From contig CM063509.1 in assembly GCA_032207245.1 (NCBI GenBank), positions 68,292,613-68,356,612 of the forward strand: 64,000 nt of DNA, written 5' to 3'. This DNA is from Pardosa pseudoannulata. Lineage: Eukaryota > Arthropoda > Arachnida > Araneae > Lycosidae. The notes below the pieces were generated by a model. The model did not search any database. It was not told the origin of the DNA and saw only the letters and a list, made by a program, of their open reading frames with translations. The position numbers and the translations under genes were made by a program. This document shows, piece by piece, positions 1-11,799 of this stretch. Numbering within the stretch: the first letter of the stretch is position 1; every line of letters begins with the position of its first letter.

Positions 1-1084
1 TTGAAAACTGTCGGTACACTGGAACCAGCGCGTCTGAGCCTTTGTGAGGGCTATTTGAGTGAAAAGACTCGGGTAATAATTATTAATCGAGCGATGCTAT
101 AGTGCACATCTGTACCGCGATACCAGTACCGCAAAAGGAATTTAAGCTGTTTTGGTCGGTTGACTTAAAGACGACCTTTTGGCCACACCTGGAAACGGAT
201 CAGCTGATCCAGGCGGGGTGTGACCGCAAGATTGTGTCACCCTGGGTCTGGAAGGTTCATGAAGAATCCCGTGAAATTAACCGAGACCCTATAAAAGAAG
301 ATTGGCTGAGCCAAGAAGCCAATCACTAGACGGCTTGGCCCAGGAAGTGCTGTAGATAACCCTTTCTGTGAGCTTCTGTGAAGAAGCCAACAAAGTACTC
401 AATAGATTGAAGCACTACCACTGTCAGCAAATCCAGTACTAGAGGGCTTGGCCCAGGGAGTACTGTTGCCAATGCATCCTAAGAAGGGGGCTTTTTCTTA
501 AAAGTTGCTTTGGAGTTGTTTTGTGGAGCTCGAGAGGAGTCCACTCGTCTGTCCGATTTGCGGAGCTTGCTTACTTTAGAGACCGCCAGCGTCTCTTTGC
601 TAAGAAGCTTTGCTAAGAAGTCGACTTTCGACTTTGGGATCTCATTCCCGTTATCTTAATATTTTTTTTTTCTACTTCGTGCATAGAAGTAGGTCGGAGA
701 GTGACCCTTACTCTCATTTTGGATCATCTTGCACCCTGAGTTTCCTCAACGAACTCCAGCGTGGTACGCACTCTGAGCGTTTGAACCTTAGTGTGGAAGC
801 CGACTGTACTGATCGTCAGCCCGGAGGTTATAGTGTCAGCGTTTCATACAAGCACTAATTATCGAACTCTTCCAGTGTTGAGAATTAATAGCTTCACTGT
901 ACCCACGTATTGTAATTGTGTTAATGTTATCTCAGCACGAGATCTCAGAAGATTTAGAATCTACTGAAACCTGTACATAGCTGTACATAACTTTTTCACT
1001 AGAATAAAGTATTTAATCCAGAGTAAGCAGTTGTCCAGCCTGTATCATTGACGGCTTCGCCTACCCCTACTTCAAGACGTTACA
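1..1084 (+). mobile_element. LTR of a retrotransposon (5' end outside window)
   Basis: This is homologous along its length to the solo LTR at 14309-15332 (shared start TTGAAAACTGT, TATA box CCTATAAAAG near 288, AATAAAG near 1003, terminal GTTACA at 1079-1084). The first ~130 bases of the LTR lie before the window. It differs from the other copy by an extra ~115-bp duplication around 320-465, where a CTAGA(C/G)GGCTTGGCCCAGG motif occurs twice. No primer-binding site follows position 1084, so this is a solo or truncated LTR. No coding region accompanies it. Confidence 0.75.
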
Positions 1085-1289
1085 CTGTATATTATAAAAT
1101 ATGCACTTTTTGAAATTTTCACCAAAACATCTTCACAATTTCTATCCGATTGTGCAACAATATTGTGATGAGTTACTGAAAGTTCTAGTCAATCTGCTCT
1201 AACTTGTTGAATACAATTTGCATCTACTGTTTAACTCACAGGATCATAGGATGGAGGTACTATAGCCTGGGCCAAGCCCTCAAGTTCTG

Positions 1290-2230
1290 CATTACATGGG
1301 ATTTTGGCGAACATAACTCATGATATGATTTGACTCTAACATGAAATAGTAGGTTGTAACGGCGTGATTTAGCGGTGTGTCGACACCGAAGAACTTTGCT
1401 TTGAGAGGTGGACTTCGCTTGTGTGGATACAAAGGGATTGTTTTCCCCGCACCACGATGTCTAGACGATGTCTTTTGTGCCCTACAGTAGCGAAACAATA
1501 GACTAGACAACCCGGCACCCTGACTGACAGCCAGAAATATCGCAATCGAAACTACTAAGGAATTGCTGCGACTTTGGATCTAGCCGCTACGAATTCCAAG
1601 GACCCCTGGGTTTGCGGCCAGTGATTGTTTAATCCAGACCAATCCAGTTGGTTGAAGGTGAGGTCATCGCTAGATGATCCAATAATGAAATTGTGGGTTA
1701 GGCCCCTTTCTCATAGAGACCCCTTCCCTAGAAAAAAGACGAGAGAAGTTTTTTTTAGAGAAAAAGCTAGCTCGCAACCAGCTAATTCAGAGGTCGCCTT
1801 GACCAGTCTCTCGATCGGAGATTTTTTTGCTATAATCCCACCTTGGGATCTTTTCTTAAAAGAGTAGTCCGCATCGGCTAACTCGGAGGTCGCCTCGACC
1901 AGTCTCTCCATCGGAGAGTTTTATTTAGCCAAAATCCCGCCATGGGATATATCTCTTACTGAGATTGATAACGATACCCTGTGCCTTGGGTTTCCTTTTT
2001 AATATAATCCTCTTCAGGATTGATTGCATATTCTCCTTAGGAACTCTAACTGTGTTTTGATATTCTTCGAAGAAAACCAATTGTGATCTCTACTCTACAC
2101 GTCTAATTGAGAGTTTTATTTTTACTTCATTACTTCAGTGAACTTCAGTGAGCTACCGAATTGGTTCTTCCATCGGATCACCAATTTTTCGGCAGAGTCA
2201 GATCTTAGATATTACACGTCTCTACTCAGG
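1290..2230 (+). mobile_element. Possible second LTR-type fragment with internal duplication
   Basis: The stretch is unlike its flanks and holds two ~45-bp direct repeats, each with GAGGTCGCC(T/C)(T/C)GACCAGTCTCTC (near 1785-1825 and 1883-1922), each followed by a run of T and a CCNTGGGAT motif. I see no protein and no clear terminal repeats. The LTR interpretation rests on general appearance and is weak. Confidence 0.3.
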
Positions 2231-2406
2231 CATACGTGTATCGAATCACACATTCAATTTCAAATCACATACCTGTGATCTGAAATTTTTTTTTGTGTAT
2301 ATATAGAAATGATGTATATAGCGGAGGTGTAAAAAAAATTCATTATTTTAGACACACCTAAATCTTCATTGTGTCACCTAAAACAGGGATCGGATACGTT
2401 ACAAGG

Positions 2407-3661
2407 CAGTGACGTGTGGTCCATATGTGCAGGGTGTGCACTGCACACCCTGGCAAAATTATGAGGGACAATAATTTTCTGCACCTATGTCTACCTATCT
2501 TTATATAGTATATAACAAATATTATTTATAATACATTCAAATATTATGTTGATTTGCTTGCTTGTATTCCCGCAGTGCGTGCGGTACTAGGTGCTGCACA
2601 ACGTAGCGCGCAAACGAACATAGGAAGTTCTGATGTGTACGCACTGTGCACTAAATTGAAAATCAAGCTTTATATGTATGGGCTACTGGAGAAGAACAAC
2701 ATGCTATGGCACTGAGGCAAGTGCAGCTATTTTTCCTGCACTTGCCATTCAGAATCATCCGAAGGTACGGTTTATTAAGCGTTGTATTAGAGCGGGGACT
2801 TTTATTTATTTTTATTTTTTATTTATTTATTTATTTATTTATTTTTTAACTTATTAACTGGCCATATGATTTTGCAGACGGTTAATGTTTAAATTTATAT
2901 ATTGTAAGATTTTGTTTTCATGGAAATATGAAAGACGTATTTCATCAATATAAAGTGAAATGTTTTAGTGTGGTAAATTAATTTCAGTGATGTATTCTAT
3001 TTATTGAAATAATTAGCTGAAAAATAATAGTTTTGTTTTAAACAAACAAATTTTAACAGAACAGTCCAAATTTTACCATTCATTGTGTCTTACAGTATAT
3101 AAGTTATATCTGTAACACCATATCCCTGGTTTTGTTTTTAAAATTGTCAAGATGTTTTTCGCAGAATATATGATTTCCAAATGTTAAAAACAATTAATAA
3201 ATATAATTTAATCCACTGACCGAACAAGAAACAGTTCGCTCTATTGTGCCAGCGTGCAGTGAAATCCTCTGCACGTGGAATAGACGTTCGGTTTGTCGGT
3301 ATCAATGAGCATCCGGATGAGACACCGCAGCGGCGGGCGCCATGTGGTGCTACGTTTTCTGAACATATAAGTTTTTCGTAGAAGCCCGAAGCGTTGCTTT
3401 TTCGACCCCGATATGAAGCCATACAACAAAAGACATGATTTTTGCTTCAGTGGTAGTAGAATTCTCATAAGTTTAGCTGTTTTTATAGTTATAACTCGAC
3501 TACTAGTAGGTAAATATTTTATTTATTGTACTCTTTAAATTTATATTCACAATAAATAACCCGTTTCAGAATGGAGAACTCAGATGTCTCAATAATTAAA
3601 GATTTATTGGAAAATCCATGTTCTCTGCACACCTTGCATGAAAACCTACCGCACGCCACTG
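2407..3661. mobile_element. Non-autonomous hAT-type element, TSD TTACAAGG
   Basis: The ends CAGTGACGTGTGG and CCGCACGCCACTG form an imperfect inverted repeat. TTACAAGG occurs on both sides (2399-2406 and 3662-3669), an 8-bp duplication as expected for hAT transposition. The inside includes a TTTA microsatellite near 2800-2845 and no recognisable transposase, so the element is probably an internally deleted or degraded derivative. Confidence 0.75.
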
Positions 3662-3669
3662 TTACAAGG

Positions 3670-4332
3670 TATAATAAATTAGGAGTTATGCTTGAGTTTG
3701 GGCTGAGAAAATAATAACAATAATAGCCATAGAAATAAAAGAGAGAGAGAGGCTAAAATTCCATGTCGGAAGTTACTGAGAAGCTATGAATTTAAGTTCA
3801 CTTAGGGATATTAAAGCACAAGGATAAAATGAAAATTCCATTAAAAAAATTTTTTTTAATTATAATGATAAGAATGGGGGGGAAATGAGGGAAATTTTCA
3901 TTTGCCAGACTGCCAGTAAATGAAAAAATGAGTTAATTGACGAACTTTCCTTTCATTACCGAATAGCATAAAACCAACTATTATCGAAAAGAACACAATA
4001 TCGATTTCTTGCTTAAAATTGAATTTATTTACATGTAGATCGTATAGATCGAAGCTTCAAAGAGATGAACAGTAGTCGGCTGAATAGCTGCGGTGTCTTG
4101 AAAGCTACAGGTTGTAATGATTTTGTGAATAATTAGGCCTTTATAAAAATAATTAGTCGAACAGTTGTTCAACGTTCCCTTTTCTGTTGAGAAGGGCCAA
4201 GCACTCGCTTCCATTCAGGTGGCCAAGAAGATGGGGAGATATATTCTTCTTTAGATACCTAAAGGGAAAAGTAAACATTAATGTGGACAGCATATGATGC
4301 ATGAGACACAAAAATAGCTCTTGAAGATGTTA
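3670..4332. other. Unassigned AT-rich spacer
   Basis: I see no gene, RNA or bounded repeat here. There is a short GA-rich run near 3742-3754. Confidence 0.5.
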
Positions 4333-5136
4333 TACCCTATGTAATAATAGTCTAAGTTATCTGTCCGTAAGTTTTCGAATTTATGAAGTGGTTGTACCTG
4401 GAATAGATAGAGGCATCCATATCGTATTCTTGATGAGTTAGGGTTGCAAAGCTCGAAATCCACCCCCTTCCCCCATTTTCTAGCATTTAATGCCATTATT
4501 TCAAGTCTTATTTTCCCCGGTTAAGAGTAGGCGATTAAATTCATCAATTTGTAACATGATAAATAGGTAAATATAACGTTTTTCTAGCATTATGACGTCA
4601 TTCCTTTAACCATCTCATTTAATAATTTCTTATTTTAAATTACTTAAATATTGTCTGCATTATTTTCATACGTTTTATCACTGAATTTAGATATTACGTA
4701 AATAATTTTCTTTTATATTTGGCTTAAATAATAGATTAGGTACATATGTGATAATTTTAAATTGAATCAGCGATTATTTTTGGTTGCAATGAAAATTTTA
4801 TCACCGGTATTAACAAATTCTATTTCCCCCCAGGGTGTAGTGGAGATGATCTTCATTCCTTTACTTCCATTAATTACTGTGGCAAAAAACAAAATTGGAA
4901 AGAACGATAATTTCGATGTAGCTAAGAAAACTTTCAATTATCTTTCTAAATGAATTCAAGGTGATTCTAAACTGTATTCACAGTATCGGGAGACTTTCGA
5001 GGAGTATAAGGATAAACAAATTATTGAGCGTGTACCACAGAATTCTCAGCTGAAAAACAAACCATTTTTTACCTGCCCCATAGGGTACTTTACAATTATG
5101 GAAAATGATTTGATTTTACGACGGGCTTTATGCTAG
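4333..5136 (+). mobile_element. Non-autonomous Helitron
   Basis: The 5' end TACCCTATGTAATAATAG and the 3' end GACGGGCTTTATGCTAG match a family seen several times in this window. It is flanked by A (4332) and T (5137), the Helitron insertion rule. The 3' hairpin half that precedes GACGGG in other copies is partly deleted, and the 5' TC is TA, so this is an old copy. It has no Rep/helicase reading frame. Confidence 0.7.
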
Positions 5137-5168
5137 TTATTAAATAATAATTAAAAAATCTAACGCGG

Positions 5169-5330
5169 ATGCCTCATGACTTCCTTGTACGCCCACTTAA
5201 TTATACACAATTTTTTTTACAAACTCGTGGTACCCGGATGTACAGACCATTCAAGAGTAGCCTTCGAACAATAGTGGTAAATATCGTATTATCAATCAAT
5301 GGCCGCTGCAACCACTTTAGATGTGTGTAT
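5169..5330 (-). pseudogene. Tc1-type transposon fragment
   Basis: It matches the linker of the Tc1 element at 36957-37130 (shared GCCCACTTAATT, ACTCG(T/A)GGTACCCGG, and the CAAT(G)AACG/CAATGGCCGCTGCAACCA segment). It probably belongs to the same copy as the N-terminal fragment at 6040-6320, separated by the other Tc1 fragment lying between them. Confidence 0.55.
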
Positions 5331-5519
5331 ATATATATAATGTCATTGTCCGTCTTCAATTAAGCAGTCGAGACACTAGTTTTCTTCCAGATTCATTCTT
5401 TATTTATATCCAAGACATGAGTGACTAGTATTCTTAACACGAAGTACTGTGGCTGCACGAAGTCTGACATGAGATCTACTGATCTCAAAGACATGACTAG
5501 TCAAACATGAAAAGCCATC

Positions 5520-5945
5520 TGTCTCCACTCAGTGGAAGTTCAGTTGAGGTACTGTCGTGAAAATTCCAGCCTTCGTCGCCGATGAACAGTAGTCAGCATA
5601 GTTGCATTAACCAGGCTTCTGCTACGCCCAGACGCAGCAATATTTGCTGAACCGTCGTTGTAGAGACACCGAAAGTAGCCCTTGGTCCATCTGAACGATC
5701 AGTTACTCACCGGTTGTAAGACTATTCTAACGAACGTATCTCCACAGCCTTCGTTCACTTCTGCCATCCATGGTCCGTGATGCATCATATTTGCCACGGC
5801 GCTGATTTTGGTTAGTACCATTTTCCATCCATGGAATGCTTTTAGAACGGTGGCCCGTGAACAGTTTACAAAATTAGTATTTTCGAAAATACTTCCAGCC
5901 TTAGATCGAAAGTCAGTGATCATTCCATTTTGGATGTCGGAGAAA
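5520..5945 (-). pseudogene. Tc1-type transposase N-terminal (HTH) fragment
   Basis: Minus-strand reading gives the Tc1 helix-turn-helix text ITDFRSKAGSIFENTNFVNC, then, after frame breaks, VSTTTVQQILLRLGV and VNATMLTTVHRRRRLEFSRQ, typical of Tcb1-like transposases just before the catalytic domain. Stops and frameshifts break it and no DDE domain follows. It is a different Tc1 subfamily from the adjoining 6040-6320 fragment. Confidence 0.65.
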
Positions 5946-6039
5946 TTGCTTCGTATCTACATAAGACTGTACTGTGTACGTATATATATGCGTACCAGAA
6001 CCATAACTAGGGTGTGGCAAAGGTGACATTTGCCTCGGG

Positions 6040-6320
6040 CGCATCAGTCATAAGGACACTTGTGGGGATGAATCTTCGATCCAGCTTAGTTACAATATCA
6101 ATTATACCTATCTTCCACGGGGATCGTAGCCCTTGGAGACCGACAGTAGGTCTTTGGACAGCTGTTTAGATGGTCTGGAAAAGCTCCCATGATCGTGAAA
6201 TGACGGGATGATGAACGCCGAAAAAACAAGCAGCATCTGTGATAAACTATCTTGCTTCAATGGGTTGGACAGCCCGCCAATGCTCAGAATCTTTCATTTA
6301 TTTTCTGGAAGTCATAGAGA
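6040..6320 (-). pseudogene. Second Tc1-type transposase N-terminal fragment
   Basis: Minus-strand reading from about 6315 begins MTSRK...KDSEHWRAVQPIEA and continues FITDAACFFGVHHPVISRSW, parallel to the start of the Tc1 gene at 38217. It is disrupted by stops and is N-terminal only. Confidence 0.6.
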
Positions 6321-6361
6321 CACGTCTTGCTTGAAAACAAATCATACAAATGGTCTAAATA

Positions 6362-7157
6362 CACTGGTGTGCAAAACTTAAGTAACAGGTGGGGTTTTTT
6401 GTCATAACTCCACGAGAAATTATCTGACATACATGGAATTCAGAAATGAGAGTATTATTTATGTAAGGGATTGCGAATGCATGGGCCCTTAAAAAAAGGA
6501 ATACAATGCATACGGTATGGAATCAAACAAAAACAAGCTTTATTGAACGCGTAGTATCGGGACTCAGGATTGTCTATCCAAGAGGAAGAACAACAAGCTG
6601 ATGTTCCTTAATATGGGATATTCCCTCGGATTCATGCTGTTGAGTAGCTACTGGAAAGTGAAGATATCACTCGAATGGATTAGCCAGCGTACTCCCTTGA
6701 TTTAAATCCAATCGAACATGTATGGGAGGCTTTGGGGAGACGCATTACAACACGCTTACATCTTTCGGAGAACACCCAACAACTCAAACAGATGCTGACT
6801 GAAGAATAGGCACTCCTACCGCATGAAATGTTGAACCAGCGGGTTCTGAGTATGCGGAGACGGTGCAAAGCAACCATTGCAGTTAGGGGATGGCATATCC
6901 GATGTTAAGGAACATCTCCTTGTTGTTCTTCCTCTTGGATAGACAATCATGAGTCACGATACTATGCGTTCGATAAAGCTTGTTTTTATTCGATTCCATA
7001 CTGTATGCATTGTATTCCTTTTTTAGAGCCCATGCTTTCGCCATCCCTTACGTATATAATACTCTCCCTCATTTCTGAATTCCATGTCTCTCACATGATT
7101 TCTCATTTAGTTATGGCAAAAAAACTCTATCTGTTGCTTAAGTTTCGCACACCAGTG
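6362..7157 (+). mobile_element. Tc1-like element with ~260-bp inverted repeats
   Basis: Two arms (6362-~6625 and ~6890-7157) are inverted copies beginning CACTGGTGTGCAAAACTTAAG and flanked by TA on both sides (6360-6361, 7158-7159). Between them (about 6670-6890) lies only the transposase C-terminus: YSLDLNPIEHVWEALGRR, with the catalytic Glu region, one in-frame stop (after MLTEE) and the family tail RRRCKAT. It is an internally deleted long-IR Tc1. Confidence 0.8.
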
Positions 7158-7376
7158 TACTTTTCATCAGTACTTACATATGTAACGTGTCCCTTCATAA
7201 CGCCGGCTCCTTACCGGCCTAGACTGCCTGGTTTGCATATTTATAAACACTAAACCATGTTTGGCTGTTGTATAACATATTTGGATACTTCCTTCTATCT
7301 TTGCAGCAAATTTCAGCTTCTTTAATTCTCTTTTGATTACAGAAATTAATATTTTCCTCTGCAACTTTAACTTTAG

Positions 7377-7433
7377 CCCTCGTGTGCAAAGCAGTATACC
7401 GTAGCGCTCCCAACCAAACCAAACCAAACCAAC
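7377..7433 (+). repeat. SINE 3' tail fragment
   Basis: The segment TCGTGTGCAAAGCAGTATACC...CCAAACCAAACC matches the 3' end of the complete SINE at 34348-34490 and the tail near 60590. Only the tail is present, with the ACCAAACC repeat expanded. Confidence 0.6.
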
Positions 7434-8429
7434 TTTAACTTATGGAAGTGGGTGTAAAGACCGCTACATATACTACAATACTGAAAAGTATTACATTTCA
7501 GCCCAAAGAAAATTTTAAAAATTTGGGAATTTGGGAAATCTTTACCTAAAATAGGATTTATTACATAAACAGTTACCTTAAACGATTATTTTACCGCTAT
7601 ATTTTTCAGCATTGTATTCTAGCCCAAATGAAGTAAAAAACCGACAATTTTCGTAATTTTTTCCTCAATTTTTTTAATAACAATTTTTTACGGCTACATT
7701 TTTTAATATTGCATTCTAGCCCAAAGAAAATTTAAAAAAAATCAAGAATTTGTGCCCTAAAAGTCTTTTAGTCACCTTACCTTAACGATTATTTTACCAC
7801 TAAATTTTTCAGCATTGCATTCTAGCCCAAAGAAAAAAAAAAAAAAAAAATCAAGAATTCTCCCAATATGTGCCCTAAAAGTCTTTTAGTCACCTTAACG
7901 ATTATTTTACCACTACATTTTTCAGTATTGCATTCTAGACCAAAGAAAATTTAAAAAAAATCAACAATTTGTGCCCTAAAAGTCTTTTAGTCACCTTAAC
8001 GATTATTTTACCACTACATTTTTCAGTATTGCATTCTAGACCAAAGAAAATTTAAAAAAAATCAAGAATCCTCGCAATATGTGCCCTAAAAGTCTTTTAG
8101 TCACCTTAACAATTATTTTACCACTACATTTTTCAGTATTTCATTCTAGCCCCAAGAAATTAAAAAACCAAGAATTCTCGCAATATGTGCCCTAAAAGTC
8201 TTTTAGTCACCTTAACGATTATTTTACCACTACATCTTTCAATATTGCATTCTAGCCCAAAAAAATCAAGAATTTTCGCAATATATGGCCTAAAAGTCTT
8301 TTAGTCACCTTAACGATTATTTTACTACTACATCTTTCAGTATTGCATTCTAGCCGAAAAGAAACAAACAAATCGAGAATTTTATAAATTATTGCCCAAT
8401 ACAGCTTTTTTAACATAGTTACCTTAAAC

Positions 8430-9069
8430 CAATGGTAGGCAAACTTTTTAGCCAAAGAGCCAAATATGAACATTACTTGTTTGTTTAGTAAACTTTTATT
8501 ACGCTAAATAAAACTGATGAACGCGCATGGTTGTGGTACTTTTGTATCACATCGGAGTACGTCGAAAACATACGAACAATTTCAGCCGGTAGCTTGTACA
8601 TAGTTTGTGTTTACGTTTACGAAAACTAATGAAATTAAACTCTATGTTCTTTACTTATTTTCACAACAATATAAAATTTTAATTACCTATCTCTATCTTT
8701 TAACTTAGACAAAAAAAATTTACATGTTCTCGATTTATAAAAGAATTTTAATTTATCAAAATAAGATTAAGGGTGCTACCATATTATAGTCGACATATGT
8801 GACTAGTGACTTCTGCGTCATAATGATGTCAGAGAAGGAAATTTATGGTACCAAATTCTCATGTCTGGCAATTTCTGACATCATTATGACGTAGAAGTCA
8901 CCAGTGACATATGTCGACTGTAATATGGTAGCAAGCGTAATTTCTTTCTTACCAAGTTTCTTTTTAAATGAAAATATTATTACGCCGTCCGTGGATATTT
9001 GTGCCAGAGCCGCACTTAAGGAGCCAAAGAGCCACATGCAGCTCTGGAGCCGCACTTTGCCGACCACTG
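8430..9069. mobile_element. Non-autonomous hAT-type element, TSD CCTTAAAC
   Basis: The termini CAATGGTAGGCAAACTTT and AAAG...GCCGACCACTG (with AGAGCCGCA-type subterminal text) are typical of Charlie-like hAT ends. CCTTAAAC is duplicated exactly at 8422-8429 and 9070-9077. It contains a palindromic insert at about 8775-8935 and no transposase. Confidence 0.85.
8775..8935. mobile_element. Foldback MITE inside the hAT element
   Basis: Two ~58-bp arms starting TGCTACCATATTATAGTCGA are inverted copies around a ~40-bp spacer, so the segment can fold into a hairpin. I could not define a target duplication. It is nested in the 8430-9069 hAT, which is itself in a tandem array. Confidence 0.7.
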
Positions 9070-9140
9070 CCTTAAACAATTATATTACTGCTACATTTTT
9101 CAAGCATTGCATTCTTACCCAAAGGAAATAAACATAAATC

Positions 9141-9590
9141 GAGGTATGTTTCCTGACGCCTGTTGTTAGACTGATAATAATAACATTTAATTGCGTAAAG
9201 CCGTTACAGATTTGGTGCGAGAGATTTCTTTTAGGGAACTAATTCAAAGATTTCATTACTGATAATGTATATCAGGAAATTATCGGTTTAAAGTGTCAGC
9301 TGCGAGGGAGACCTCAATCATGATGATTCCAACGTGCGGTAATTGGGAAAGATAAGCGAATACTGTTTTGGACAAATTTCGGATAATTATATGATAAGGA
9401 AATAAACATGACATTTATCAAAATAACATGATACTCGAGTGACACCAGTTCCTATTTTCCGTTTTGTACAGTCATTTGAAAATGGATAACGGAAAGCACA
9501 ATCTTTTGTTTTCTGTATGACTGCGTTATAAACTGTATTACTTATTTATTATATGAAAACAAAAGGAAAAAATCCGTAAGCGAATTGTTA
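9141..9590. other. Unassigned AT-rich spacer
   Basis: Nothing recognisable; no open frame resembles a protein I know. Confidence 0.4.
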
Positions 9591-11495
9591 TAATTAAAAT
9601 GTTAATCTTGATCGGAGGTTCTCAAACTTTTTCAGTTACGTAGCAGCATTAAAAATGGAAATTCATCTTGAAGTATTAAAATAGGAGTCACTTTGTGAAT
9701 TGTTATAACTAAAATGGTAATCTAAATCGGAGGTTCTCAATTTTTTTCAATTACGTAGCAGCATTAAAATTGGAAATTCATCACGAATTACTGAAATAAG
9801 AATCACTTTGTGAATTGTAATAACTAAAATGGTAATCTAGATGGGAGGTTCTCAAACATTTTCAGTTACGTAGCAGAATCAAAAATATAAATTCATCGTT
9901 AAGTACTAAAATAGGAATCAGTTTATGAATTGTTATAACTAAAATGTTAATCTTGATCGGAGGTTCTCAAACTTTTTCAGTTACGTAGCAGCATTAAAAA
10001 TGGAAATTCATCGCAAATTACTGAAATAGGAATCACTTTGTGAATTGTTATAACTAAAATGGGAATCTAGATCGGAGTTTCTCAAACCTTTTCAGTTACG
10101 TAGCAGCATTAAAATTGGAAATTCATCTTGAAGTACTAAAAAAAATCGCTTTGTTAATTGTTATAGCTAAAATGGGAATCTAGATCAGAGGTTCTCAAAC
10201 TTTTTCAGTTAGGTAGCAGCATTATAAATGGAAATTCATCGGGAAGTTTTAAATAGGAATCACTTTGGAAATTGTTATAATTAAAATGGAAATCTAGATC
10301 AGAGGGTTTCAAACCTTTTCAGTTAAGTAGCAGCATTAAAAATAGTAATTCATCGCGAATTACTCAAATAGGAATCACTTTGTGAACTGTTATAACTAAA
10401 AACGGAATCTAGATCAGAGGTTCTCAAACTTTTTTTAGTTACGTAGCAGGATTAAAAATGGAAATTCATCGCGAAGTATTAAAATAGGAATCACTTTGGG
10501 AATTGTTATAACTAAAATGGTAATCTTGATCGGAGGTTCTCAAACTTTTTTAGTTACGTAGCAGCATTAAAATTGGAAATTCATCTCGAAGTATTAAAAT
10601 AGGAATCACTTTGGGAATTTTTATAACTAAAATGGTAATCTTGATCGGAGGTTCTCAAACTGTTTCCGTTACGTAGCAGTATTCAAAATGGAAATTCATC
10701 GCGAATTACTGAAATAGGAATCGCTCTGTGAATTGTAATAACTAAAATGGTAATCTAGATCGGAGGTTCTCAAACTTTTTCAGATACATAGCAGCATCAA
10801 AAATATAAATTCATCTCGAAGTATTAAAATAGGAATTATTTTTGTGAATTGTTATAACTAAAATGGTAGTCTAGATCAGAGGTTCTCAAACTTTTTTTAG
10901 TTACGTAGCAGGATTAAAAATGGAAATTCATAGCGAAGTTTTAAAATAGGAATCATTTTTGTGAATTGTTATAACTAAAATGGTAATATTGATGGGAGGT
11001 TCTCAAACTTTTTCAGTTACGTAGCAGCATCGAAATTGGAAATTCATCGTGAAGTACTAAAAAAAATCACTTTGTGAATTGTTATAGCTAAAATGGGAAT
11101 CTGGATGAGAGGTTCTCAAACTTTTTCTGTTACGTAGCAGCATTAAAAATCAAAATTCATAGAGAAGTACTAAAATAGGAATCACTTTGTGAATTGTTAT
11201 AACTAAAATGGAAATCTAAATCGGAGGTTCTCAAACTTTTTCAGTTATGTAGCAGCATTAAAAATGGAAATTCATCGCGAAGTCCTAAAATAGGAATCAC
11301 TTTGTGAATTGTTGTAACTAAAATGCTAATCTAGATTGGAGGTTCTCAAACCTTTTCAGTTACGTAGCAGCATCAAAAATGGAAATTCATCTCGAAGTAT
11401 TAAAATAGGAATCATTTTTGTGAATTGTTTTAACTAAAATGGTAATCTTAATCGGAGGTTCTCAAACCTTTTCAGTCACGAAGGAGCATTAAAAT
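9590..11495 (+). repeat. ~115-bp tandem array, 17 units
   Basis: Each unit contains GAATTGTTATAACTAAAATGG, a GATCGGAGGTTCTCAAACTT core, AGTTACGTAGCAGCATTAAA and GGAAATTCATC. The core recurs near 9616, 9731, 9846, 9961, 10074, 10192, 10312, 10419, 10535, 10654, 10766, 10881, 10999, 11111, 11226, 11340 and 11457. Units differ by point changes and small indels. The core (C/G)AGAGGTTCTCAAACTTTTT resembles one terminus of hAT elements, so the array may have grown from a transposon end (inference). Confidence 0.9.
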
Positions 11496-11799
11496 TCGAA
11501 GCTCTTGTAAGGGTCTCCTGACAGCCGCTTAATTAAATAAAAATAAATACATTGCGGATGTATGGTTTTGGCTTCAAACTTAGTTTTAAAAATACTAAAT
11601 AAATTTTATTACACGAAATATTTAAGTTACACGATTTTTACCAGTGATAAAACAAACTTACGTAGTGGTACCAGAACCAGTTATTTCCATTTTCTATGTT
11701 CTGCATGAAATTGGACTGACCTTCAGAAAAATGTATTTAATCAACAGCATTCGTATGGTTTTGTTTCCGCTACGGTGCACTCTTTTGCAACACGAATTT

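Larger units (their letters stand above)
7434..9140 (+). repeat. ~95-115-bp tandem array, interrupted by a hAT element
   Basis: About nine imperfect units carry GCATTCTAGCCCAAAGAAA, GTGCCCTAAAAGTCTTTTAG and CACCTTAACGATTATTTTAC (motif near 7484, 7609, 7704, 7812, 7926, 8029, 8141, 8246, 8341). A last unit resumes after the hAT insertion at 9078. No coding signal is seen. Confidence 0.85.

Noticed and set aside
3147..3468. Two minus-strand open frames (91 and 75 codons)
   Set aside because: They are inside a hAT element and overlap in different frames. I could not match either to a transposase domain.
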